Shown here: positions 8,169 to 16,426 of the stretch, piece after piece | Numbering within the stretch: the first letter of the stretch is position 1 | Layout of the letters: every line of letters begins with the position of its first letter | Origin: an uncultured Lachnospiraceae bacterium | GTDB lineage: Bacteria; Bacillota; Clostridia; Lachnospirales; Lachnospiraceae | Direction: 5' to 3' | Assembly: GCA_905199445.1 (NCBI GenBank) | Contig: CAJKGK010000001.1 | Coordinates: 248,001-312,000 of the forward strand | DNA length: 64,000 nt | Translations under genes and position numbers: made by a program | Notes under the pieces: generated by a model | The model's input: the letters and a program-made list of their open reading frames with translations, nothing else | Told to the model about the DNA's origin: nothing | The model's database searches: none

Positions 8169-9149
8169 TTATTGATCCGCTTCCATAGATTCTGTCAAAG
8201 CTTCCTTTGTGGGGTAGGACGCAATGGCTCCGGTTCCCATTACACTGTACGCACAGAAACGGTTGGAATAGGTGAGATATTTTTTCATATCATCCGGTGT
8301 CAGGTTCGGCAGGTCAGCTTTGCCGATACCGGCCTCAAAAAGCTGGTATAAAAAGGAACCGATAAAGCCGTCTCCCGCACCGGTAGTATCCACGGCTTTA
8401 ACCTTTCTTGAAGGCACATAAGCCATATGATTCTTTGTATAACATTGGGCACCTTCACTGCCCCGGGTAAATATAACCATTTCCGTACAGCCGGTAAAAA
8501 GAAGATCTCTGGCCTGGTCCACGGTGTTAAATCCTGTAATAAATTCCAGTTCTTCATCGGATATTTTCAAAATATGGGCTTTCGGCATAAATTCCCGGAT
8601 AATCCGGCGAAGCTGCTGATGATCTTCCCATAAAGGTAAACGTACATTCGGATCAAAGCTGATCAGGCAGCCCTTTTGCGCTCCAATATCCAGAGCCCGT
8701 CTGTGAGCCATCTGCATGGGTGAAGGAATTAAATCCACAGAACAAAAGTGGAGTGCCCATGCATCCTCAAACCATTCTTCCTGAATGTCCTCTGGTTCGA
8801 ACAGCATATCTGCACTGGGCTTTCTGTAAAAAGAAAAGTCCCTGCCGCCGTCCGCCTTCAGTGAAACAAAGGCTAAAGCCGTGTTCGCCTTTGCTGTTCT
8901 TAAAATCAAGGAAGTATCAATTCCATAGCCCTCTAATTCTTCCACAATACAGTCTCCAAAAGGATCTTTACCCAGCTGTGTAATCATACGGCTGCATCCG
9001 CCCAGTTTTGAAAAAGCACCGCACACATTGGCCGGCGCACCGCCGACGACCTTTTTAAACTCTGATACATCTTTCAGTGGAACACCAATCTGTTTTGGCG
9101 CAAAATCAATCAGTGCCTCCCCTATAGCCAGTAATTTATCCTTCTTCAT
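8169..9149 (-). CDS. scrK: Fructokinase (PfkB family)
   Basis: Phosphorylates fructose released from sucrose-6-phosphate. The 326-residue protein shows both PfkB signatures: GGAPANVCGAFSKLGG near residue 36 and DTTGAGDGFIGSFL near residue 251, whose Asp is the catalytic base. It is last in the scrA-scrB-scrK operon, starting 2 bp after the scrB stop with GGAGGG inside the scrB end, which suggests translational coupling. Other PfkB sugar kinases look similar; the operon makes fructose the likely substrate. Confidence 0.93.
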   Translation of the reverse strand: MKKDKLLAIGEALIDFAPKQIGVPLKDVSEFKKVVGGAPANVCGAFSKLGGCSRMITQLGKDPFGDCIVEELEGYGIDTSLILRTAKANTALAFVSLKADGGRDFSFYRKPSADMLFEPEDIQEEWFEDAWALHFCSVDLIPSPMQMAHRRALDIGAQKGCLISFDPNVRLPLWEDHQQLRRIIREFMPKAHILKISDEELEFITGFNTVDQARDLLFTGCTEMVIFTRGSEGAQCYTKNHMAYVPSRKVKAVDTTGAGDGFIGSFLYQLFEAGIGKADLPNLTPDDMKKYLTYSNRFCAYSVMGTGAIASYPTKEALTESMEADQ

Positions 9150-9151
9150 AC

Positions 9152-10633
9152 TTATCCCTCCAGTTTCCAGGCAACGGCCTGCATACAGCCTTCCATAAAA
9201 TCAATCTTATGTGTGCCGTCTTCAGAATACAGGCGGCTTGAAAAAACCTCCCGCCCCCCGTTTAAAAAAACCTCAATGGCGGAAGTATCCAGAAAAATCT
9301 GAACCCGCTCCAGACATTCAAGCTCTACCCCCCGTACAGTTCTTCCACTTCCCAGGGCACGTCCTGTTTCGTCATCTGTAAATGTCATTGTAAATAAATG
9401 TTTGTTATGATCATAGGCTAATTCCAATCCTCTGTCAATGATCAGACGGAAATTTCTGCTGCCCGGATGATCCGGTAAATTCATTATATGCAGTTGAAGC
9501 TCACAGCCATTCTTTGCATTATAGGTATACACCGTATCTCCCAAATAGTCAAAACAACTTTTTTCTCTGCGAAGCTGCGCCATCTCTTTGACCGGCTGCT
9601 GATAAATCTGGTTATCTTTAAAGGTCAGTACTCTGGGCATCGTCATACAGTGCTGCCAGCCCCGGGATACCGTAGGATTTATATAATCGCAGTCCGGCAT
9701 TCCCATCCATCCGATTAAAATTCGACGGCCATCCCGATCCTCAAAAGTCTGTGGTGCATAAAAGTCAAATCCCCGATCATATTCCTTAAAAGGACCAAGG
9801 CTGTAAGCTCCCGTAAAATCACCTTTCATCAGGCAGTAACCGGATTGATAAACATTCGCAAAATCCCAGCCTGACTGCTCCACGCCCTGAGGAGAAAAGC
9901 TTAAAATGGTCTGACCGCCAAGAACATACAGATCCGGGCATTCCCACATATAACCCAGTTGATTATCCGACTCCAGAATATTTTTCAAAAACCAGTTCAG
10001 GCGGTCCAGAGATGAATATAAAAGTACACAGCCCTGATCCGACTTTGTCCTGGCACCCAAAACCATATAGTAAACATCACCTGTTTTCCACACCTTGGGG
10101 TCCCTGACATGACAAGACAGATGCCGGGGATAATCACTGTTTTTTAACAGAAGGTGTTTTTCACCGATTTTGCCATCCGGTTCCATAACCGCCAATACTG
10201 TATTGCCCTCCCGCCCGTCATAAATATAATCATAATCTCCGGATAATTTAACATTGCCTGTATAATAAAGGTAAGCTCTGTTATCCTCTACAAGGGCACT
10301 TCCCGAATAAACGCCATGACAGTCAAAGGGCATGTCCGGATAAAGCGCAATCCCCTGATAATCCCAGTGAATCAAATCCTTTCCCGTATAATGGCCCCAA
10401 TATTTTAAGCCGCCCTGGGCCTGAGCCGGAGAATACTGAAAAAACAAATGATATGCCCCGTTCAGCCAGCACAGCCCGTTCGGGTCATTAAGCCAGCCCA
10501 CCGGCGGCATCACATGCCAGTTCAGACGCCAGCAGTCCCCCTCTTTACGCCGACCATCTTCTGTTTCAGTCTCACCGTTTTGTGTTTCAATATAATCTGT
10601 AAATAATTTTAATTCTCTTGTTAAAGAATTCAT
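9152..10633 (-). CDS. scrB: Sucrose-6-phosphate hydrolase (GH32)
   Basis: Cleaves sucrose-6-phosphate into glucose-6-phosphate and fructose. The 493-residue protein has the GH32 triad: nucleophile Asp50 in WLNDPNG, the HVRDPKVW motif, and the acid/base Glu in WECPDLY near residue 230. No signal peptide is present, consistent with a cytoplasmic enzyme fed by a PTS. AAAGGAG precedes the ATG. It lies between scrA (34 bp upstream) and scrK (2 bp downstream). Confidence 0.96.
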   Translation of the reverse strand: MNSLTRELKLFTDYIETQNGETETEDGRRKEGDCWRLNWHVMPPVGWLNDPNGLCWLNGAYHLFFQYSPAQAQGGLKYWGHYTGKDLIHWDYQGIALYPDMPFDCHGVYSGSALVEDNRAYLYYTGNVKLSGDYDYIYDGREGNTVLAVMEPDGKIGEKHLLLKNSDYPRHLSCHVRDPKVWKTGDVYYMVLGARTKSDQGCVLLYSSLDRLNWFLKNILESDNQLGYMWECPDLYVLGGQTILSFSPQGVEQSGWDFANVYQSGYCLMKGDFTGAYSLGPFKEYDRGFDFYAPQTFEDRDGRRILIGWMGMPDCDYINPTVSRGWQHCMTMPRVLTFKDNQIYQQPVKEMAQLRREKSCFDYLGDTVYTYNAKNGCELQLHIMNLPDHPGSRNFRLIIDRGLELAYDHNKHLFTMTFTDDETGRALGSGRTVRGVELECLERVQIFLDTSAIEVFLNGGREVFSSRLYSEDGTHKIDFMEGCMQAVAWKLEG

Positions 10634-10667
10634 AAAGACTCCTTTACTGTGTGCGCATTAATCATGA

Positions 10668-12563
10668 TTATTTCAAACGGATCAGAGGATCTCCAGACCT
10701 GACCGTTCCCCGGGCAACCAGTTCTACATCCGAATAATCATCTGTATTATTCACAATAATCGGTGTCGTCAGTTTATACCCGGCTGCTGCAATGGCTTCC
10801 ATATCAAATTCAGCCAGAAGATCACCTTTTTTCACCTGATCCTGATCATTCACATAGATTTTGTAATGGGTACCGCCAAGCTCTACTGTATTAATACCAA
10901 TATGAATCAAAAGCTCAACACCGTCCGGCCCGGTAAGGGCAATGGCATGCTTTGTATCAAATACAAGCGCAATCTCGCCGTCAAAAGGCGCATAAACCTT
11001 ACCCTCAGATGGCCGAATTGCACCGCCCTTTCCAAGGACTTCAGCCGCAAAAGTATCATCTTCCACATCTTTCATCTCAATCGCTTCACCGCTCATCGGC
11101 GCATAAATCACAATCCCATCCGCTTGATCCTCGATGTTGGATTGTGCAGCCTCAGCAGGTTGGGCAATTTCGTCATTCTTCACTTCATCTTTATAGCCAA
11201 AAAACCAGGTAAGAATAAAGGAAACAGCGGCAGCCAAACCAATTGTAATCACATATGCCATTGGCCGGTGAAGATGAAGCAAAATTCCAAAAATCCCTGT
11301 TACACCAGTTCCCGTGGCTCCCAGTCCAGCAATGGATGCGTACATTGCACCCACGCCGCCGCCAATGCATGCACAGATAAATGGCTTAAAAAATCTTAAG
11401 TTGACACCAAAAATAGAAGGTTCCGTGATTCCCATAAACGCGCTTAAAGCCGAAGGAAGTGCCAGAGATTTAATTTTTTTATCTTTGGACTTAATGCCTA
11501 CCGCCAAGGAAGCAGCGCCCTGGGCCACATTCGCCGCGGAGGCCAACGGAAGCCAGTAAGTATAGCCATAAGCAGCCAGCTGTCCAATGTCGATGGTTGT
11601 ATACATATGATGAATTCCCGCCACAACAGTTACCGCATACAGACAGCCCACAATCAGGCTTCCCAGACCAAAAGGCAGGGTAAGAATGGTCTGAATACCA
11701 TCAATGACAAAGTTTTCAACCTTTACAAAAACCGGGCCAATGGCAGCCAGTGTAAGATAACCGGTCACAAAAACACTGACTAAAGGTGTCACAAACAAAT
11801 CCAATGCCGCAGGAACAATTTTGTGCAGACGTTTTTCGATGAAGGCCAAAATCCATACAGCGATGATCACTGGAATCACATGGCCCTGATAACCGACCAT
11901 ATCCACGCTGTATAAACCGAAAAATACAGGCTGAGTCTGTAAAACCCCCTCTGTAGCTACAGTCCATGCATTCTGCAGATTGGGATGAATCATAATCATA
12001 CCAATGACCGCTGCCAGGTAGGGATTCGCCCCAAAGGCCTTACCGGCACTGTAAGCAATTAAAATCGGCAGAAACGTATAAGCTGTATTGGCAAACAGCT
12101 GGGCAAATACATAAACCGAACTGCTTGTACTCATGTTCAAAAAGCCATGATTCACCATAAAATTCAGGGCTTCCATAATTCCCATTAAGAAACCGCTGGC
12201 CACAATGGCAGGAATAATCGGAACAAAAATATCTCCCAGTGTTTTAATCGCCCGCTTAAAAATATTTTGCCGGGCATTGGCCGCCTGCTTCACATCCTCT
12301 TTTGTGCTTTCTGTAATACCGGCAATTTCTATAAATGCATCATATACTTTATTCACTGTACCAGTACCGAAGATAATCTGCAGCTGTCCGGAAGCAAAAA
12401 ATACCCCCTTAACACCGTCAATGTTTTCCACAGCCTTATTGTCACACAGATTATTGTCTCTGATCACAAGACGCAGGCGTGTGGCACAATGTGCAGCTGA
12501 AATCAAATTCTCTTTGCCCCCGATTTTTTCATAAACCTGGCGGGCCGTTTCCTTATAATCCAT
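10668..12563 (-). CDS. scrA: Sucrose-type PTS enzyme IIBCA
   Basis: Imports and phosphorylates sucrose using phosphoenolpyruvate. Domain order is IIB (phosphorylated Cys26 in SAAHCATRLRL), IIC membrane domain (about residues 105-460), and IIA at the C-terminus with active-site His in LLIHIGINTV near residue 553. The 631 residues match three-domain beta-glucoside/sucrose EIIs. GGGAG precedes the ATG. The upstream region holds a perfect 14-bp palindrome matching the scrR operator. The substrate is inferred from scrB and scrK; a trehalose or beta-glucoside EII would be the alternative. Confidence 0.93.
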   Translation of the reverse strand: MDYKETARQVYEKIGGKENLISAAHCATRLRLVIRDNNLCDNKAVENIDGVKGVFFASGQLQIIFGTGTVNKVYDAFIEIAGITESTKEDVKQAANARQNIFKRAIKTLGDIFVPIIPAIVASGFLMGIMEALNFMVNHGFLNMSTSSSVYVFAQLFANTAYTFLPILIAYSAGKAFGANPYLAAVIGMIMIHPNLQNAWTVATEGVLQTQPVFFGLYSVDMVGYQGHVIPVIIAVWILAFIEKRLHKIVPAALDLFVTPLVSVFVTGYLTLAAIGPVFVKVENFVIDGIQTILTLPFGLGSLIVGCLYAVTVVAGIHHMYTTIDIGQLAAYGYTYWLPLASAANVAQGAASLAVGIKSKDKKIKSLALPSALSAFMGITEPSIFGVNLRFFKPFICACIGGGVGAMYASIAGLGATGTGVTGIFGILLHLHRPMAYVITIGLAAAVSFILTWFFGYKDEVKNDEIAQPAEAAQSNIEDQADGIVIYAPMSGEAIEMKDVEDDTFAAEVLGKGGAIRPSEGKVYAPFDGEIALVFDTKHAIALTGPDGVELLIHIGINTVELGGTHYKIYVNDQDQVKKGDLLAEFDMEAIAAAGYKLTTPIIVNNTDDYSDVELVARGTVRSGDPLIRLK

Positions 12564-12633
12564 AATTACACTCCCTTATGTTTGATTTGTTGATTGTCAT
12601 CTTCTGTTTTATCTCTGTCAAATTTCATCGATA

Positions 12634-12647
12634 TGAGATCGATCTCA
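12634..12647. promoter_or_regulatory. ScrR operator O1 (scrA promoter)
   Basis: TGAGATCGATCTCA is a perfect 14-bp palindrome just downstream of the scrA -10 box, where a LacI-type repressor would block transcription. Variants of the same sequence occur at 12747 and 13745. Confidence 0.75.
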
Positions 12648-12664
12648 CTTTATGATATAAGTTT

Positions 12665-12693
12665 ACCCATTGGCTATACAAAAGTCAATGGGT
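12665..12693 (-). promoter_or_regulatory. scrA promoter with overlapping inverted repeat
   Basis: On the minus strand TTGACT, 17 nt and TAAACT form a plausible promoter for scrABK. The same stretch carries an 8-bp inverted repeat, ACCCATTG at 12665-12672 and CAATGGGT at 12686-12693, a possible second regulator site. Confidence 0.55.
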
Positions 12694-12732
12694 AATAATA
12701 TAACAAAATCACGCGATAAAATTATCTATTTT

Positions 12733-13713
12733 TCACAGAGAATCTCTGGAAACGATCTCATATTCCAGCAGCACCTTTTTCACAGGATCATCCGGCCGTC
12801 GAATCATATCCATAATCATCTGTCCAGCTTCCTGACCGCTTTTTTCGTAGTAAAAGTGCACGGTTGTCATGGCCGGAGATACCAACGCTGCCAGCCGTGT
12901 ATCACCAAAGGCGGCAATCTTTACATCATCCGGAATTCGAAGCCCGGCTTCCCTGATTGCCCGCATGGCACCTGCCGCAATATTATCCGTTGCACAGATT
13001 ACCCCATCCGGTTTGTAGTCTTCTTCCAGCATTTCCCGCATTTTTTCATAACCGGACTGCTCATTAAAGGCACACACTTTTTCTGACACATCTTTTTTTA
13101 GCAGCTTTCCTTCTCTCAGCGCCTTTTCAAAGCCCTGCCGACGCATGGCTCCCGCAGCCACATCTGCATCGATCACGCCAAGAAATCCCGGTCTGTGGCT
13201 GCCGGCCTTTAACAGTTTTTCCGTAAGTGCGCGGGATGCATAATAATTATCATGATAAATACAGCTGCACACATCCGTTTCCTGCCCGACCACGACAACC
13301 GGAACCGGCATATTTTTAATCAGATCAATGTGCTTTTTTGTAAGAACCGATGCCAGAAGAATGACGCCATCCACCCGGTCATTGGCAAATATTTTCAAGT
13401 ATTCCAGTTCCTTTTCATAGGAATTTTCTGTATTAGCCACAAGCATATGGTAATGGTTTTCGTTAAGCACCTGGCTGATCCCACTTGTAATTTTAGCCAC
13501 AGTCTCCGAATTAATTTTAGGAATGATCACACCAACCAGACACGTCCGCTTTGTACGCAGCATCTGCGCCTGGGTAGATGGGACATAGCCGGTCTGTTTA
13601 ATCACATCATGAATCTTTTTCTTTTTATCAGCACTGACATAGCCGTTATTCAGATATCTTGAAACAGTGGCCCGCGAAACTCCGGCCAGTTCTGCAATAT
13701 CTTTAATGTTCAT
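12733..13713 (-). CDS. scrR: LacI-family repressor of the sucrose operon
   Basis: Transcription factor of 326 residues: N-terminal helix-turn-helix (MNIKDIAELAGVSRATVSRYL, residues 1-21) plus hinge, then a periplasmic-binding-protein-like effector domain. It lies directly upstream of scrA in the same direction but behind its own promoter, with an operator at its start site, another inside its last codons (12747-12762) and one at scrA. This points to autoregulation and control of scrABK; the inducer is probably fructose or a sucrose phosphate (inference). Confidence 0.9.
   Translation of the reverse strand: MNIKDIAELAGVSRATVSRYLNNGYVSADKKKKIHDVIKQTGYVPSTQAQMLRTKRTCLVGVIIPKINSETVAKITSGISQVLNENHYHMLVANTENSYEKELEYLKIFANDRVDGVILLASVLTKKHIDLIKNMPVPVVVVGQETDVCSCIYHDNYYASRALTEKLLKAGSHRPGFLGVIDADVAAGAMRRQGFEKALREGKLLKKDVSEKVCAFNEQSGYEKMREMLEEDYKPDGVICATDNIAAGAMRAIREAGLRIPDDVKIAAFGDTRLAALVSPAMTTVHFYYEKSGQEAGQMIMDMIRRPDDPVKKVLLEYEIVSRDSL
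12747..12762. promoter_or_regulatory. ScrR operator O2 inside the 3' end of scrR
   Basis: TGGAAACGATCTCATA matches the scrR promoter operator in 15 of 16 positions and lies within the last codons of scrR, centred 115 bp from O1. Confidence 0.6.
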
Positions 13714-13744
13714 TTGTAAAACCTTCCTTAATCTGTAGTAACTC

Positions 13745-13760
13745 TGTAAACGATCTCATA
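13745..13760. promoter_or_regulatory. ScrR operator O3 (scrR promoter)
   Basis: TGTAAACGATCTCATA sits just downstream of the scrR -10 box and shares TATGAGATCG (reverse strand) with O1 and O2. Confidence 0.7.
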
Positions 13761-13771
13761 TTGACCTTTTA

Positions 13772-13800
13772 ATTTTATAACACTTTACCATGATTGTCAA
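13772..13800 (-). promoter_or_regulatory. scrR: Promoter of scrR
   Basis: TTGACA (13795-13800), 17-nt spacer and TAAAAT (13772-13777) on the minus strand, followed at the start site by operator O3. Confidence 0.75.
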
Positions 13801-13849
13801 ATTGTGAAAACATACGCGGGTTTTTAGCAAAATTATTTTCAGGGGAACC

Positions 13850-14040
13850 GGTCAGTATGGCGATTATTCTGTATTTGCTTTTCCAGCATATACCTTATAG
13901 AAAGGCACAAAAAATATCCTATTGCTGCGATATTTTCTGTGATTTCAATTTATTTTATTGTAACGACAGCTGGAAGTTATCTTTCTATTTTTTTAAAAAA
14001 TAAGAAATATAATAGTATTCCATTTATGATTAAATCGTAA
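13850..14040 (+). pseudogene. Decayed C-terminal end of a membrane protein (tentative)
   Basis: The plus strand encodes a short hydrophobic stretch MAIILYLLFQHIPYRKAQK from 13857, then after a run of six A (13909-13914) the next frame continues as YPIAAIFSVISIYFIVTTAG and on to a stop at 14038-14040. The join of a loop and a membrane helix looks like the end of a transporter disrupted by a one-base shift. No family could be named. Its tail overlaps the end of the opposite-strand gene by about 64 bp. It may also be chance coding in AT-rich DNA. Confidence 0.3.
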
Positions 14041-14462
14041 ATCCTTAGCCTGTCAAAGAAAATTATACTTGTTAGTAAAGATACTAAAATAATACCTATA
14101 CTTATTATTTTAGGTAAAATACCTTTTTCTTTTGTAATCCAAGTAAAAAAAGCGAATCCAGGAGAACACAACGCAAAAATAGTCCACCCCATTATAAAAA
14201 TATTAGAATAAACTCCGTCTGTAATAAATGCCACAATATAATATGTTATAAGCATTCCTATACAAAAAGGGAAAATATTCAACATTGCTTTCTTTTTAGA
14301 ACTGCTATATATAGAGATGAACGCTCCAAATAAAATCCATATTGCCATTTGTGAAAAAATATTGCCTAAATTTTGAGTGTATATATCAAATAATCTACTG
14401 GCAACGCCTAATACAAAACCAACAATCAGCATACTAAACGGATTTAATAATATTTTTTTAAT
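13977..14462 (-). CDS. Small multi-pass membrane protein of unknown function
   Basis: About 161 residues with roughly five hydrophobic helices and a basic C-terminus (FFKKIER); no family recognised. Its base composition is clearly more AT-rich than its neighbours, suggesting acquisition. The start is unusual: AGGAGGTG is followed 7 nt later by ATT (14460-14462) beginning (M)KKILLNPFSMLIVGF, and the only upstream start, GTG at 14478-14480, lies within the ribosome binding site itself. An extended -10 (TGGTATAAT) lies about 35 nt upstream. It is separate from both the sucrose operon and rubrerythrin. Confidence 0.6.
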   Translation of the reverse strand: MKKILLNPFSMLIVGFVLGVASRLFDIYTQNLGNIFSQMAIWILFGAFISIYSSSKKKAMLNIFPFCIGMLITYYIVAFITDGVYSNIFIMGWTIFALCSPGFAFFTWITKEKGILPKIISIGIILVSLLTSIIFFDRLRIYDLIINGILLYFLFFKKIER

Positions 14463-14623
14463 ATGCCAGCACCTCCTCACCTTCTAATTTATCGCCTTTA
14501 ATTAAGATGTATTATACCACATCTTTGTAAACCACTCTACAGTAACCAGCAATACTTACTTTGATTGAAGAATCTGCCCTCCGGTGTCTCCGCATAGAAA
14601 TAATAAGTGTATAATCAGGGTAC

Positions 14624-14658
14624 AAAAAAAGAGAGAACAGAAATCTTCTGTTCCCTCT
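14624..14658 (-). terminator. Terminator downstream of rubrerythrin
   Basis: On the minus strand GAGGGAACAGAA pairs with TTCTGTTCTCTC (one G-T wobble) and is followed by seven T residues. Confidence 0.85.
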
Positions 14659-14692
14659 GTAAAAATCCTTTTATTTTTTAAGGTTTTTCGAA

Positions 14693-15235
14693 TTAGCCAA
14701 AGTATCTCTTTAACAGACCTTCAAATGCTTTTCCGTGTCTTGCTTCGTCTCTTGCCATTTCATGAACTGTGTCATGAATTGCGTCAAGACCAAGTTCTTT
14801 TGCACGTTTTGCAAGGTCAAATTTACCTGCTGTAGCACCGTTTTCAGCATCTACACGCATTTCAAGGTTTTTCTTTGTGCTGTCAGTTACAACTTCGCCT
14901 AATAATTCTGCGAATTTAGCAGCATGTTCTGCTTCTTCGTAAGCAGCCTTTTCCCAGTATAAACCGATTTCCGGATATCCTTCTCTGTGAGCAACTCTAG
15001 CCATAGCCAGGTACATACCAACTTCGGAGCATTCACCTTCAAAGTTTGCTCTTAAATCTGCCAGAATATCTTCTCTAACGCCCTGAGCAACACCTACAAC
15101 ATGCTCTGCAGCCCATGTTTTTTCTCCAACCTGTTCTTTGAATTTTTCAGCAGGTGCTTTACAAACTGGGCAGAATTCCGGTGCACTGTCTCCTTCATGA
15201 ACATAACCACATACTGTACAAACAAATTTTTTCAT
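14693..15235 (-). CDS. Reverse rubrerythrin (rubredoxin domain first)
   Basis: Peroxide-scavenging non-haem iron protein of the anaerobic cytosol. The order is rubredoxin-like Fe(Cys)4 site first (CTVCGYVHEGD and CPVCKAP, residues 6-26), then the four-helix diiron domain with the Glu/His motifs ECSEVGMYLAMARVAHREG and EEAEHAAKF; this is the reversed order known as reverse rubrerythrin in clostridia. 180 residues, full length, no signal peptide. AAGGAGAG precedes the ATG. It has its own strong promoter with a PerR-like palindrome at the start site and lies directly downstream of the perR-like gene, so it is probably induced by peroxide or oxygen. Confidence 0.93.
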   Translation of the reverse strand: MKKFVCTVCGYVHEGDSAPEFCPVCKAPAEKFKEQVGEKTWAAEHVVGVAQGVREDILADLRANFEGECSEVGMYLAMARVAHREGYPEIGLYWEKAAYEEAEHAAKFAELLGEVVTDSTKKNLEMRVDAENGATAGKFDLAKRAKELGLDAIHDTVHEMARDEARHGKAFEGLLKRYFG

Positions 15236-15345
15236 AGTTATTACTCTCCTTTTTATTTAAGATTTTGCGGTGTTTAAATGAAAGCCCCATAACGGTTACG
15301 CCCCAACACCGATCATTATCATTCATTACGCTTGCTTGTTCAAAA

Positions 15346-15362
15346 TCAGTAATCATTACTGA
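15346..15362. promoter_or_regulatory. PerR-like box at the rubrerythrin promoter
   Basis: TCAGTAATCATTACTGA is a perfect palindrome around one central base, containing the 7-1-7 layout of Fur/PerR boxes. It begins immediately after the -10 element, at the expected transcription start. Confidence 0.7.
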
Positions 15363-15369
15363 CATTTTT

Positions 15370-15398
15370 ATCATACATCTTTTAGAACTGTTTGTCAA
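15370..15398 (-). promoter_or_regulatory. Promoter of rubrerythrin
   Basis: Minus strand TTGACA (15393-15398), 17-nt spacer, TATGAT (15370-15375). The resulting leader is about 125 nt. Confidence 0.8.
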
Positions 15399-15451
15399 TG
15401 CTTTTTTTTAATTTTTTGAGATTGTTTTTCAAATAGGTCCCGGACAGCCCC

Positions 15452-15892
15452 TTATTGGGTATCTGAGTCAGAAATCACCTCGTCACTCCCGCTGACCGCT
15501 GTCTGTTCCTGAGCCATACACTGACCGCAAAGCCCGTAAAAATAGGCATAGTGACCTTCGATTTGCCCATCAAAATGATCACCTGCAATGTCATCAATAT
15601 GGTCAATGGATAACATCTTTAAATCCTTTACACAACCACATTTTTTGCAGATAAAATGGTAATGCTTTGATATATTGGCATCAAATCGGTCACGGTCTTC
15701 CCCGCAGCTTAAACGAATAACTTCGCCCTGATCCACAAGAAAGGTCAGGTTTCTGTAAACAGTCCCCAAACTAATATTGGGGCATACTTCCCGAATGGCT
15801 TCATAGACAGCTTCGGCCGTGGGATGATCTGTGCGCGACATCAGATAGTTTTTAATCAGCTCTCTCTGTCGGCTATACTTTACTGCTTTCAT
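15452..15892 (-). CDS. perR: Fur-family regulator, PerR-like
   Basis: 146-residue metal-dependent repressor. The N-terminal winged helix (residues 1-80, with PTAEAVYEAIREVCPNISLG) is followed by the regulatory metal segment with HYHFICKKCG and CGQC, giving the two CxxC pairs of the structural zinc site. PerR is favoured over Fur because it lies upstream of rubrerythrin and both promoters carry matching boxes. AAGGAGG precedes the ATG. Its promoter (TTGACA, 16 nt, TATAAT at 15937-15964) lies mostly inside the nrdG 3' end. Confidence 0.85.
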   Translation of the reverse strand: MKAVKYSRQRELIKNYLMSRTDHPTAEAVYEAIREVCPNISLGTVYRNLTFLVDQGEVIRLSCGEDRDRFDANISKHYHFICKKCGCVKDLKMLSIDHIDDIAGDHFDGQIEGHYAYFYGLCGQCMAQEQTAVSGSDEVISDSDTQ

Positions 15893-15910
15893 CTCACGCC
15901 TCCTTGATAA

Positions 15911-15925
15911 CAGTAACTATTATTA
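15911..15925. promoter_or_regulatory. perR: Weaker PerR-like box upstream of perR
   Basis: CAGTAACTATTATTA matches 11 of 15 positions of the rubrerythrin box core and lies just downstream of the perR -10 box, consistent with autoregulation. Confidence 0.45.
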
Positions 15926-15936
15926 TTTACAAGACC

Positions 15937-15964
15937 ATTATACTGCATTTTCAGGACTTGTCAA
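15937..15964 (-). promoter_or_regulatory. perR: Promoter of perR
   Basis: Minus strand TTGACA (15959-15964), 16-nt spacer and TATAAT (15937-15942), overlapping the end of nrdG. Confidence 0.7.
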
Positions 15965-16426
15965 GTCAATTATTCTCTGATTTTGACTCCCGCGGAATAA
16001 AAGATCCAAATCTTTTTGTTCTTCAATAAACGGACCGTCAATCAGCGTATCGCAAAGACCCAAAAGTTCCAAAACAGCCGGATTCTTTTCACCCATAGCT
16101 TTAAGCTGTTCAAAGGTATATCCGGAATACACAACGATATTTTTTCCCGCCCCTTTCACAAGACGGGCCAGTATGCATAATGGCTGGGGCTGGACAAAAG
16201 GCTCTCCACCGGAAAAAGTTATTCCGGACAGCAAGGGATTTTCCATGAACATTTCAAAAATCGCCCGTACATCCCGCTCCTCTCCCCCATTAAAATCATG
16301 AGTCTGAGGATTATGGCAGCCTTTACAGTGATGGGGACAGCCCTGGGTAAAGACGACAAATCTTAACCCAGGGCCATCTACAATAGATTCCTCCACAATG
16401 CCGCTGATTCTCAGCTTAAATTCCAT
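15938..16426 (-). CDS. nrdG: Anaerobic ribonucleotide reductase activating protein (radical SAM)
   Basis: Radical-SAM activase that installs the glycyl radical on NrdD. The 162-residue protein has the [4Fe-4S] motif CPHHCKGC (Cys30, Cys34, Cys37) and the SAM-binding GGEP sequence (TFSGGEPF). It overlaps the preceding 51-residue glycyl-radical gene by 11 bp, which suggests coupled translation and direct functional pairing. It is third in the nrdD-glycyl domain-nrdG operon under paired NrdR boxes. Confidence 0.96.
   Translation of the reverse strand: MEFKLRISGIVEESIVDGPGLRFVVFTQGCPHHCKGCHNPQTHDFNGGEERDVRAIFEMFMENPLLSGITFSGGEPFVQPQPLCILARLVKGAGKNIVVYSGYTFEQLKAMGEKNPAVLELLGLCDTLIDGPFIEEQKDLDLLFRGSQNQRIIDLTSPENAV

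Noticed and set aside
12670..13086. 138-codon plus-strand frame opposite scrR
   Set aside because: Antisense to the LacI-family effector domain, with no family resemblance.
15195..15398. 67-codon minus-strand frame in the rubrerythrin leader
   Set aside because: It runs through the operator region and into the rubrerythrin gene in another frame, with no ribosome binding site of its own.
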